Shown in pieces: positions 9,201 through 15,188 of a stretch of DNA of 64,000 nucleotides. The DNA comes from Deltaproteobacteria bacterium RBG_16_64_85. Its GTDB lineage: Bacteria > Desulfobacterota > Deferrimicrobia > Deferrimicrobiales > Deferrimicrobiaceae. Every line of letters begins with the position of its first letter. The first letter of the stretch is position 1. A model generated the notes under the pieces. It did not search any database, was not told the DNA's origin, and saw nothing but the letters and a program-made list of their open reading frames with translations. The position numbers and the translations under genes were made by a program. The stretch spans positions 1-64,000 of the forward strand of contig MGQW01000007.1 in the NCBI GenBank assembly GCA_001798885.1, written 5' to 3'.

Positions 9201-9630
9201 TCACGGCATCCTCGTCGGCGCTTGTCAGGTTCTGGTTGTATTTCAGCCCGTCCGTTCCCGATCCGTCCGGGGAGACGTGGGATCGCTGGGTGGGAAAGGA
9301 CGATGTGAGACCGCTGGGTACCGAGCCGTTTCCATTGAGAAGCTGGTACAGGACGCGGTAGGCGACGTCGACCCGGCTGCTGGTCTGGGTCCCGGTCCCC
9401 CCGAAGGCTGCCCGGGTCTGGCCGTCGAGGTCTCCCACCTCGGTACCGCCGTACGTTCGGGCCATCGATCCGGAGTCGTCCACGATGACGAGCACGTTCG
9501 GAGTGGCCCGGAACCGGAAGATGTCGGAGTCGTCCGCGAAGGAAGGCGGCGGGACCCCCCCGAGAGAGACGGCGAACGCGAAGCCCGCGATCAAGAGGGG
9601 CCGTAAGGAACCGAATCGTGCGGTCGTCAT
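6238..9630 (-). CDS. pilY1: PilY1-type type IV pilus tip/biogenesis protein
   Basis: The 1130-residue exported protein has a signal peptide (cleavage after about FA-33) and an N-terminal von Willebrand A domain with MIDAS motif DDSGSM (Asp51, Ser53, Ser55). A second VWA strand (KFVVLITDGEDT) follows, then a C-terminal PilY1 beta-propeller (VIYAGSNDGMLHAFN ... LWRFNVG ... FFGTGDREKP). Two EF-hand-like calcium loops are visible: DADNDGLQE and DSDNDGFLN. In known systems PilY1 caps the minor pilin complex and mediates adhesion and surface sensing. GGAGGT precedes the ATG by 7 nt. An extra Ser/Gly/Thr-rich segment interrupts the propeller near nt 7186-7405. It overlaps the downstream lipoprotein by 4 nt. 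Confidence 0.93.
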   Translation of the reverse strand: MTTARFGSLRPLLIAGFAFAVSLGGVPPPSFADDSDIFRFRATPNVLVIVDDSGSMARTYGGTEVGDLDGQTRAAFGGTGTQTSSRVDVAYRVLYQLLNGNGSVPSGLTSSFPTQRSHVSPDGSGTDGLKYNQNLTSADEDAVKLRLGLMIYGPNITWPSSGSPTFQYIRVPVQINGTDNNLPPFNTSYSSFWSAIKNNLTPGNNPTPMARSLEAARRRYFPIAAASDNSTACRMKFVVLITDGEDTIAASGSGNVPKYYGPGGSQPDATTDTNYGILANFNANGYPGSTNTGQKARNTESISQAKLLADDNVILLVVGIGMKRDSAGNDVPHLKVLRQVVRRMAEQKNIDLSAAEYTYVAQNGDNTAIGAGKTFFAEDATELLAALQQVFDTIIIQAYSFTAPVVPAVRTTDSNRLYLSTFRPDNPPETYWEGACKSINLNVDGSIPADLDAATNWDAGSKLNSTNRNYSTNPRKVYTASVSGTTWSRQEFSNSNGWLDNNILAVPSAVKASLVDNVVLRASSTKRLGDIFHSTPVVVGAPSLFFTAPGFSTNVGSGTSFLQDKIHRQRVIYAGSNDGMLHAFNAGIWDTTLSPPAYNAGGVGGGNELFGYIPNNLLPSLKNMTVTTTSTHQYMVDSSPKAADVWLDADNDGLQETLEWKTVIITGERKGGRGLFALDITSPENLDSVSDPYPVPLWEITNATVPNFGQTWSEPFIGRVKIREGTDVKDRWVAFVGGGYWHNTTLSANAAAGATSISVVDSTGFPSSGTGILSIGTEGGINFGSSSTTSITGIPSSGTGRITRAHTAGEVVSSSGIARGFYVVDIKLGKVIWSLEASSASDNAVAYPMTSGPVGVDSDNDGFLNFVYIVDLGGQLWRFNVGTPATFDNVSNLITGTEWSGVRYFAASPSTTPTVQRSFHRVEVAFDAGFNRWIFFGTGDREKPENTGTGRIYAIRDDGTVPSTPYSESNLSNFTSVIANVDSTVTGTVTPTQKGWYAVMPNTNEKVLSDPVLFNDVLFFSAFRSETTNLCMGGGEARLYGIRASLSASTGTSDMSAGAGGLIPASGTTRVRSRLLDSGGIPSSPVVSMSASGGASLYIGTTNAARVQSFAIDSPAAFKRLRRWKEFISQ

Positions 9631-9657
9631 GGTGGGTACCTCCTTGGATTTCCGATA

Positions 9658-10107
9658 CTAGTAGGACGTTCCGGCCGGGATGGGGCCGTAATTGACGGTC
9701 GCATCCACCCGGCCACTGGCGGTGAACCCGGACGGCGGCGCGGATAGGGTCGACGTCACGTCGTAATTGGCGAAGCGGAAGTTCGCCCCGTACCCGGGCT
9801 GGATCACGAGGGCCCCCGAGATGCCCGATGTCACCCTGTAGGTGGCCGTCATGTTCTGGCCCACGGTGAGGGTCTGGAAGGCGGGGGCCGCGCTGTCGAA
9901 TGTGATCGGGACCGCATCGATCCCGAAATACACCCCTGCCTCGGCAACATTCCGCGAAATCGTCCCCACGCGCGAATGCAGGGTGATGTCCATCTCGGTG
10001 GTCGTGATGCTGACCGCGTAGACCCCTATCGCTGTGAGGATCACCAGCAGCATCATCGTGATGATCATTGCGTTGCCTCGCCGGTTCATCCGCGTCGTCT
10101 CCTTCAT
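9658..10107 (-). CDS. pilX: PilX-like minor pilin / pilus assembly protein
   Basis: The 149-residue protein starts at ATG 10107, which overlaps the pilW stop as ATGA. It opens MKETTRMNRRGNAMIITMML, a short basic leader followed by a ~22-residue hydrophobic helix as in PilX N-domains. The classical G/FTxxE cleavage motif is replaced by NAMIIT, with Glu at TTTEMD further in. Its position between pilW and pilY1 matches the PilX slot of the fimU-pilVWXY1E operon, where these proteins form the tip initiation complex. Confidence 0.8.
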   Translation of the reverse strand: MKETTRMNRRGNAMIITMMLLVILTAIGVYAVSITTTEMDITLHSRVGTISRNVAEAGVYFGIDAVPITFDSAAPAFQTLTVGQNMTATYRVTSGISGALVIQPGYGANFRFANYDVTSTLSAPPSGFTASGRVDATVNYGPIPAGTSY

Positions 10108-11093
10108 GGGAGTCCCGAGTTCCGGACGTGGACGACCTTGTCCAGGATCCTGCGCTTGTACCCGTCCGCCGTCGTCCCGGCGGCCCTGTTCCCAAGGGCG
10201 GGACGTATCTCGTTCCAACCCGTTTCCTGTGTGCGCGTCCTCGCGAGGAGGAAAATGCGGACCTGCCGGATCTGCGTGATCTGCGCGGTGGTGACGTTGT
10301 CGACCCAGGTATCCACGATGCCATCCGGTGTCCCCGTTGTGTCCAGGCCGTACCGGAACTGCATGTCCTCGATGTCGTCGGCCACGGGCTGCGGGGCCTG
10401 CCCCGCCATCATCCGGTCCACCATCAAGGTCGGGTGCACCGGGTCGGTCACGCTGTCGATGAAGTACCGGAGGAACCGCGCCTTGGCGACCGTGGAAGCG
10501 GGGGGGCCGACCCCATAACCCCCGGCGGGGAATTTCGGGTGTGCAGCGGTGTTGTAGTTCATTCCGCCCCCGAACGTCAGCACACCGCCTGCCGCAGCCG
10601 AAGTTTCGAACAGGTCCGCCGTGATGCCGTCGGTGATGAGGACCAGTTCTCCCCCCCCCGCCAGGAAGCCGGAAATGCTGGCCACACTGACTTGTCCGGA
10701 GCCACTCAGCATGATGTTGGTGTTCGTGGTGGGGGGCTGGTTGGTATCCATATCATAGAGATAGAGGATATACAGGGAGTCGGGTCCCGCCGTGCTGTCG
10801 ACGGGGAACAGGGTGCGGATCGCGGTCCCCGACGGAAGAAGGCCGACGGGAACCGTCACCCCTTCGGGCGCCCCGGCCGAGGGAATCCCGTACCCGGCCA
10901 TCCGGATGTCGCGATCGAGGTACGCCTCAGCCAGCCGCAGGTTCTGCTGCATCTCGGCGATCCTGCTCTGCGTGGTGTAGGATTTCTGCTGGAAATCGAA
11001 CGTGGAAAATACCGCGGCCATCGCGATCGTCAATATCGCCACGGCCGCCAGGACCTCGACGAGAGTGAATCCGCTCCTTCCTGCGAGTCGCAT
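10104..11093 (-). CDS. pilW: PilW-like minor pilin
   Basis: The start is ATG 11093, two nt after the pilV stop. The prepilin leader RLAGRSG is followed by FTLVEVLAAVAILTIAMAAVF, giving cleavage before Phe and the conserved Glu5. The 329-residue product has a large C-terminal periplasmic domain of the PilW type (TRTQETGWNEIRP...). It is expected to assemble in the inner-membrane minor pilin complex after PilD cleavage. It overlaps pilX by 4 nt. Confidence 0.88.
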   Translation of the reverse strand: MRLAGRSGFTLVEVLAAVAILTIAMAAVFSTFDFQQKSYTTQSRIAEMQQNLRLAEAYLDRDIRMAGYGIPSAGAPEGVTVPVGLLPSGTAIRTLFPVDSTAGPDSLYILYLYDMDTNQPPTTNTNIMLSGSGQVSVASISGFLAGGGELVLITDGITADLFETSAAAGGVLTFGGGMNYNTAAHPKFPAGGYGVGPPASTVAKARFLRYFIDSVTDPVHPTLMVDRMMAGQAPQPVADDIEDMQFRYGLDTTGTPDGIVDTWVDNVTTAQITQIRQVRIFLLARTRTQETGWNEIRPALGNRAAGTTADGYKRRILDKVVHVRNSGLP

Positions 11094-11095
11094 CG

Positions 11096-11548
11096 TCAGG
11101 TTCCCAAGGGGGTGCGCTGGGTGACCAGCATCACGTTGTGCCAGTTCCCGCGGTCGTCCCGCCAGCAGCACCATACGGTGATGGTCTTGAACGTGTTGGC
11201 GGGATTGCTGTTGACGAACCATACCCTGTAGAATGGCGTCCCCCGGACGGACCTGCTATCCCCTTCCGCCCCCGGAAAATTCGCGTACGCCGGGATCATC
11301 GGTACCGAGGAGTTGTCGAGTCCGGTGGAGGATAAGATATTATCCCATCCGCTATTGCGGAACCACTCCAGCTTGTCCTGGGCCAGCCCAGTGGCGACGG
11401 TCGACTTGGATGCGGTGGCGTTCCCCTTGATGGCCGTTACCTGAAGCAACGCCAGTCCCAGGAGTCCGACCGCCAGGATCGCAAGCGAGACGAGCACCTC
11501 GATCAGGGAAAACCCTTCCTCACCGGCACGGGAATTACGTCCAGCCAT
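11096..11548 (-). CDS. pilV: PilV-like minor pilin
   Basis: The 150-residue protein starts at ATG 11548 inside the last 14 nt of fimT. The leader MAGRNSRAGEEG precedes FSLIEVLVSLAILAVGLLGL, a perfect type IV prepilin cleavage site with Glu5. The remainder is short and PilV-like. Upstream in-frame sequence only antisenses or overlaps fimT and is not used. It is the second gene of the pilus operon. Confidence 0.88.
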   Translation of the reverse strand: MAGRNSRAGEEGFSLIEVLVSLAILAVGLLGLALLQVTAIKGNATASKSTVATGLAQDKLEWFRNSGWDNILSSTGLDNSSVPMIPAYANFPGAEGDSRSVRGTPFYRVWFVNSNPANTFKTITVWCCWRDDRGNWHNVMLVTQRTPLGT

Positions 11549-12041
11549 TCTCCAACCTCGTTTTCGCCGTCCAGCCGAAGATCCGGATCGTGTACTGGTC
11601 GCCGACCGAACTGCGGATGTAGATACGGGCAAGGTCCAGAGGGAAGGTGTCGCCCGCCGGATTGAACAGGATCGTTGCCGTCCCGACGGCATTCGTCGTC
11701 ACCGCGCCTTGTGTCGTCAGGACGTTGTCGATGAAGGAACCCGCGGGCACCGGGATCGTTGACCGGACGGCCGTCCAGGCGGTGGAACCCGTCCCTAGAT
11801 TGCCCCTTTCCAGTAAAACGCTCTGGGCCGTGAGATCGATCACGATGCGATGCTGGAATTGGGAGGACAGCGCACGGGTCCTCGCCTCCTGGCATTCCGA
11901 GTAGAATTGGCGCTGGAACCCGGAGAAATTCGATCGATACACCCAGCGCTGCATGTTCGGGATAGCGATGATCACTCCGATTCCGATGATCATGATCACG
12001 ATCGTGGTCTCGATAAGGGTGAATCCCTGTCGCCTCTTCAT
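11535..12041 (-). CDS. fimT: FimT/GspH-type minor pseudopilin
   Basis: The start is ATG 12041, with GAGAGG 7 nt ahead. The leader MKRRQG is followed by FTLIETTIVIMIIGIGVIIA, a class III signal with Glu5, then a GspH-like domain (FNPAGDTFPLDLARIYI). The length of 168 residues fits FimT/FimU. It is the first gene of the minor pilin operon and sits about 16 nt behind a predicted sigma-54 transcription start. Upstream in-frame codons lie in the promoter and are not coding. Confidence 0.88.
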   Translation of the reverse strand: MKRRQGFTLIETTIVIMIIGIGVIIAIPNMQRWVYRSNFSGFQRQFYSECQEARTRALSSQFQHRIVIDLTAQSVLLERGNLGTGSTAWTAVRSTIPVPAGSFIDNVLTTQGAVTTNAVGTATILFNPAGDTFPLDLARIYIRSSVGDQYTIRIFGWTAKTRLENGWT

Positions 12042-12067
12042 GCCGAAACCTCTCTGCAATGGGATTA

Positions 12068-12084
12068 CAGCAAGAGCGATGCCA
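12068..12084 (-). promoter_or_regulatory. Sigma-54 (-24/-12) promoter of the pilus operon
   Basis: The minus strand reads TGGCATC-GCTC-TTGCT, matching the RpoN consensus TGGCACG-N4-TTGCW with one difference and exact GG-to-GC spacing. Transcription would start near 12057, giving a leader of about 16 nt that holds the fimT ribosome site. This implies activation by an RpoN-dependent enhancer-binding protein such as a PilR-like regulator, which is not in the window. Confidence 0.8.
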
Positions 12085-12177
12085 ATCAAAATATACTTCC
12101 AAGTGGCTGATTTGATTAGAGGGCACTTACAAAGCGAGGCGGATTTTGCCAAAATTGTTTAATGGATATTAAAAGTT

Positions 12178-12978
12178 TTAATGTTTTTCTTTCCCTCCCT
12201 CCTTCCCGGCAATCCGACGGCGAACCTCCTCCAGCAAGCCGTTGATGGAGGAAGATGCGGTTCCGGAAATGTGCAGGTCGGTGACGGAGCGCGTCAGGGA
12301 GGTCTCCTCGGGATTGATCTCGATGATGAACGCCCCGTGCTCCTTGGAAATCCGCGGGATGTCGCATGCCGGCGTGACCTGCGCCGAGGTGCCGATCACG
12401 AGCAGTACCCCGCAGGTCCGGGCCTCTTCCTCGGCCTGCTCCTGCGCCATCCACGGGATCGACTCGCCGAAAAACACGATGTCGGGTTTGAGGATCGCCC
12501 CGCAGCCGCACCGCGGAGGGATCCCCTCCGCGATTTTCCGCAAGGAGGGATACCGCTTCCAGCAGTCCACGCAGACCAGTTCCCGCGGGTTGCCGTGGAA
12601 CTCGATCACCCTCCGGGACCCCCCTGCCTGGTGGAGCCCGTCCACGTTCTGGGTGATGACGGAGCGCAGGATTCCCATCCTCTCCAACTCCGCAAGGCCT
12701 TGGTGCGCGGGGTTCGGTGCGGCGCGCGTCAGGACCTCGATCATTTCCGCGAGCATCTCCCAGACTTTCCCGGGATCCCGGAGGAAGGCCCCTATGGTCG
12801 CATATTCCGCAGGGTCGAACCTCTCCCACATCCCCTGTGCGCCGCGGAAGGCGGGGATCCCGCTCTCCACGGAGATGCCGGCCCCGGTCAGCGCGACCGC
12901 GTTCCCCCGGGAGGCGAGGATCTCCGCCGCTTTTCGGTAGAGGTTTCCCGCGATGGGGGCAGGATCCTTCGTCGTCAC
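12178..12978 (-). CDS. cobB: NAD-dependent protein deacylase (Sir2 family)
   Basis: The sirtuin removes acyl groups from lysines using NAD. Signature motifs in order are GAGISVESGIPAFRG (NAD loop), TQNVDGLHQ, catalytic His in EFHGN, four zinc Cys (CVDC and CGCG), VVFFGE-like PDIVFFGE and VIGTSAQV. The 266-residue length is typical. The start is GTG 12978, overlapping the stop of the upstream SCP2 gene as GTGA, so the pair is translationally coupled. Coupling of a deacylase to a lipid-binding protein suggests acyl metabolism, by inference. Confidence 0.93.
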   Translation of the reverse strand: MTTKDPAPIAGNLYRKAAEILASRGNAVALTGAGISVESGIPAFRGAQGMWERFDPAEYATIGAFLRDPGKVWEMLAEMIEVLTRAAPNPAHQGLAELERMGILRSVITQNVDGLHQAGGSRRVIEFHGNPRELVCVDCWKRYPSLRKIAEGIPPRCGCGAILKPDIVFFGESIPWMAQEQAEEEARTCGVLLVIGTSAQVTPACDIPRISKEHGAFIIEINPEETSLTRSVTDLHISGTASSSINGLLEEVRRRIAGKEGGKEKH

Positions 12979-13298
12979 GCCTTGAGGAGGGATTCCAGCT
13001 TGAGCGCGAGCCCGAAATCGCCGGCGACCTTCAGCTTCCCCGTCATGAAGGCCATTTGGCCGTTGAGCTTTCCCGACAACAGGGCGAGGAAATCGTTTTC
13101 GGCCATCGTGACGGTACAGCTCGGGGCGGAGGCTTCTCCCTTGGCCACTACCGCTTTCCCGTCCACGAACGTCACGTTGTAGCTTGCATCTCCGACCCGG
13201 AACTGATAGACGCAGCTGAGGCCAGCGAGCTTCGCCGGGTCTTTCGCGAGCTTTTCCTGGAGCGACTCGAAAAATCCTGTCACCGTGGTCTCGGCCAT
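12975..13298 (-). CDS. SCP2 sterol/lipid-binding domain protein
   Basis: A 107-residue single-domain protein of the SCP2 fold. It contains the pattern YQFRVGDASYNVTFVDGKAVV ... CTVTMAENDFLALLSGKLNGQMAFMTGKLKVAGD typical of the family. Such proteins bind acyl-CoA or lipids in a hydrophobic tunnel and are probably cytosolic. The start is ATG 13298 with GGAG 5 nt ahead; upstream in-frame codons lie in the promoter. It is cotranscribed with the Sir2 gene. A palindrome AATGAAT-GACA-ATTCATT lies just upstream and may be its operator. Confidence 0.9.
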   Translation of the reverse strand: MAETTVTGFFESLQEKLAKDPAKLAGLSCVYQFRVGDASYNVTFVDGKAVVAKGEASAPSCTVTMAENDFLALLSGKLNGQMAFMTGKLKVAGDFGLALKLESLLKA

Positions 13299-13319
13299 CG
13301 TGTCTCCTCTCTCGAAAAT

Positions 13320-13337
13320 AATGAATGACAATTCATT
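13320..13337. promoter_or_regulatory. Palindromic operator candidate
   Basis: Perfect 7-bp inverted repeat AATGAAT-GACA-ATTCATT lies 22-39 nt before the SCP2 start. It is close to the predicted transcription start of that gene. Its form resembles operators of TetR-family fatty-acid regulators (for example the B. subtilis FadR box TGAATGA...TCATTCA). The regulator is not in the window. Confidence 0.5.
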
Positions 13338-13345
13338 CCGTTCTG

Positions 13346-13375
13346 AACGTACCACCCCGGCAGCCGCATTGTCAA
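13346..13375 (-). promoter_or_regulatory. Promoter of SCP2-Sir2 operon
   Basis: On the minus strand TTGACA (13375-13370) is separated by 18 nt from TACGTT (13351-13346). The -35 is perfect and the -10 weak. The -35 overlaps that of the divergent coaE promoter. Confidence 0.45.
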
Positions 13376-13396
13376 CGACCCTCCCGCTGATATAAT
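13369..13396 (+). promoter_or_regulatory. coaE promoter predicting a leaderless mRNA
   Basis: TTGTCA (13369-13374), a 16-nt spacer and a perfect TATAAT (13391-13396) form a strong promoter. The expected start, about 7 nt after the -10 box, falls on the coaE ATG at 13403. No Shine-Dalgarno precedes that ATG. Confidence 0.7.
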
Positions 13397-13402
13397 TCCG
13401 CC

Positions 13403-14005
13403 ATGCGGGTTTTCGGCCTGACAGGCGGCATCGGGACCGGGAAGAGCACGGTGTCGCGGATGTTCCGGGAGGAGGGGCTGGCGGTTGTCGACGCCGACCG
13501 GATCGCCAGGGAGGTCACGGCTCCCGGCCGACCCGCCTACGAGGCGATCGTCCGGAGGTTCGGGCGGGAGGTCCTCCTTCCCGACGGCCGGATCGACCGC
13601 AAGAAGCTCGGCGGCATCGTCTTCTCCGACGCCGCAAAACGTGCGGAGCTGGAGGAGATCACCCATCCCGAGATCGCGATCGGGATCGCCGCCGAGATCC
13701 ACCGCCTCGAATCGGAGGGACACAGGATCGCCATTGTCGATGCCGCGCTCATCCATGAAACGGGCCGCCGGGCACGCTTCGAAGCCGTCATTGCCGTGCA
13801 TTGCGGCAGGATGCAACAGGTGCGTCGACTGGTGGAGCGGGACGGCATCTCCGATCAGCAGGCCCTGCGAAGGATCGCCGCCCAGATGAACCCCGACGAG
13901 AAGGCGCGGGCCTCGGAACACGTCATCGACAACTCCGGGGACAGGGCGTCCACCCGCGCCCAGGTCCGCGCCCTCGTCGAGCGCATCAAAGCGGGCAACA
14001 CGTAA
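13403..14005 (+). CDS. coaE: Dephospho-CoA kinase
   Basis: It phosphorylates dephospho-CoA to coenzyme A, the last step of CoA synthesis. The 200-residue protein opens MRVFGLTGGIGTGKSTVSRMF (Walker A GGIGTGKST), followed by VDADRIAREV with the conserved Asp, THPEI and the lid region around QMNPDEKARASEHVIDNSG. Length and order are those of CoaE. The ATG lies directly at the predicted transcription start, so translation is probably leaderless. It stands alone on the plus strand. Confidence 0.95.
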   Translation: MRVFGLTGGIGTGKSTVSRMFREEGLAVVDADRIAREVTAPGRPAYEAIVRRFGREVLLPDGRIDRKKLGGIVFSDAAKRAELEEITHPEIAIGIAAEIHRLESEGHRIAIVDAALIHETGRRARFEAVIAVHCGRMQQVRRLVERDGISDQQALRRIAAQMNPDEKARASEHVIDNSGDRASTRAQVRALVERIKAGNT

Positions 14006-14028
14006 TTCCCATTATGGGCAGCGACAGG

Positions 14029-14056
14029 AGTGTCCGGCGAAGGCGAAGGGGGATTC
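14029..14056. repeat. Copy of a short intergenic repeat
   Basis: Between coaE and ald the text around GGCGAAGGCGAAGGGGG..TTCGGCGTAGCG resembles 922-951 near rlmB (GGCGAAGCCGAAGGGGG.TCCGGCGCAGCG). Two copies in intergenic DNA suggest a dispersed element. The similarity was judged by eye only. Confidence 0.35.
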
Positions 14057-14075
14057 GGCGTAGCGCCTTCAGTGA

Positions 14076-15182
14076 TTAAAGGAGCGATTCCGGGGGAGTA
14101 TAGTCCTTGCCAAGCGCCCGCGCGACCCCCTCGCAGGTCACCTTTCCCCGGAAGGTGTTGAGACCCGCCATCAAACCCGGGTCCTTCCGCAGCGCATCCT
14201 CGATCCCGTCGCGGGCCAGCGCCAGGACATATGGAAGCGTGGCGGAAGTCAGCGCCACCGTGGAGGTGCGGGGTACTGCCGCCGGCATGTTGGATACGCA
14301 GTAATGCACCACTCCCTCCTCGACATAGTAGGGAGCCGCGTGCGTCGTCGGCCGGGAAGTTTCCACCGATCCCCCCTGGTCGATGGAGATGTCGACGATC
14401 GCCGCCCCCCGCTTCATCCTTCGGAGCATCTCACGGGAAATGAGCACCGGCGCCTTCTCCCCAGCGATGAGCACGGTGGAGATCACCAGGTCGGCCTCCG
14501 CGACCTCCGAGGAGATCGCTTCCGGCGAGGACAAAACCGTCCGGACGCGGCCCGGGATCTCCCCGGCCGCTCGGACGAGCATCGACGGCGAGAGGTCGAG
14601 GATCGCCACGTCCGCCCCCACCCCCGCGGCGGTCCGCGCGGCACTCCTTCCCGCGTTGCCGGCGCCGATCACGACGACCCGTGCGGGTGCCGCCCCGCCG
14701 ACCCCCGACAGCAGCACTCCCCTGCCTCCGCACGATTTCTCCAGCGCCCTCGCGCCGACCTGCACCGCGAGGATCCCCGCAACCTCGCTCATCGGGCGAA
14801 GCAGCGGCAGTCTCCCTCCATCCGAAACCGTTTCGTAGGCGATTCCCGTCACCCGGCTTTCCAGGAGCACGTCGGTAAGTTCCGGCAAGGCAGCCAGGTG
14901 AAGATAGGTGAAAAGAGCGGATTTTACCGAAAGGAAGGGAAATTCCTGCCGGATCGGTTCCTTGACCTTTACGACCAGGTCGGTCTCCCACGCATCGGCA
15001 GCGGTTGGAACCACGCTCGCGCCCGCCGCCGCATATTCGGCGTCCGGAAAGCCGCTTTCCTCGCCGGCTCCGGCCTGGACCCGCACGTCGTCCCCCGCAC
15101 CCTTCAGCGCCTCCACGCCGTGCGGCGTCAATGCCACCCGGTTTTCCCCCGGTTTGACCTCCCGGGGCACCCCGACGCGCAT
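14076..15182 (-). CDS. ald: Alanine dehydrogenase
   Basis: It interconverts L-alanine and pyruvate + NH4+ with NAD. The 368-residue protein begins MRVGVPREVKPGENRVALTP, the family signature with the pyruvate-binding Arg, and has the substrate Lys in DLVVKVKEP and His in YLHLA. The NAD fold reads VVVIGAGNAGRSAA, followed by VDISIDQGGSVETSRPTTH near the C-terminus. It starts 6 nt after the stop of the acyl-CoA synthetase gene, so the two form an operon that could link pyruvate/alanine to acetyl-CoA energy metabolism. Confidence 0.93.
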   Translation of the reverse strand: MRVGVPREVKPGENRVALTPHGVEALKGAGDDVRVQAGAGEESGFPDAEYAAAGASVVPTAADAWETDLVVKVKEPIRQEFPFLSVKSALFTYLHLAALPELTDVLLESRVTGIAYETVSDGGRLPLLRPMSEVAGILAVQVGARALEKSCGGRGVLLSGVGGAAPARVVVIGAGNAGRSAARTAAGVGADVAILDLSPSMLVRAAGEIPGRVRTVLSSPEAISSEVAEADLVISTVLIAGEKAPVLISREMLRRMKRGAAIVDISIDQGGSVETSRPTTHAAPYYVEEGVVHYCVSNMPAAVPRTSTVALTSATLPYVLALARDGIEDALRKDPGLMAGLNTFRGKVTCEGVARALGKDYTPPESLL

Positions 15183-15188
15183 TCTTGT

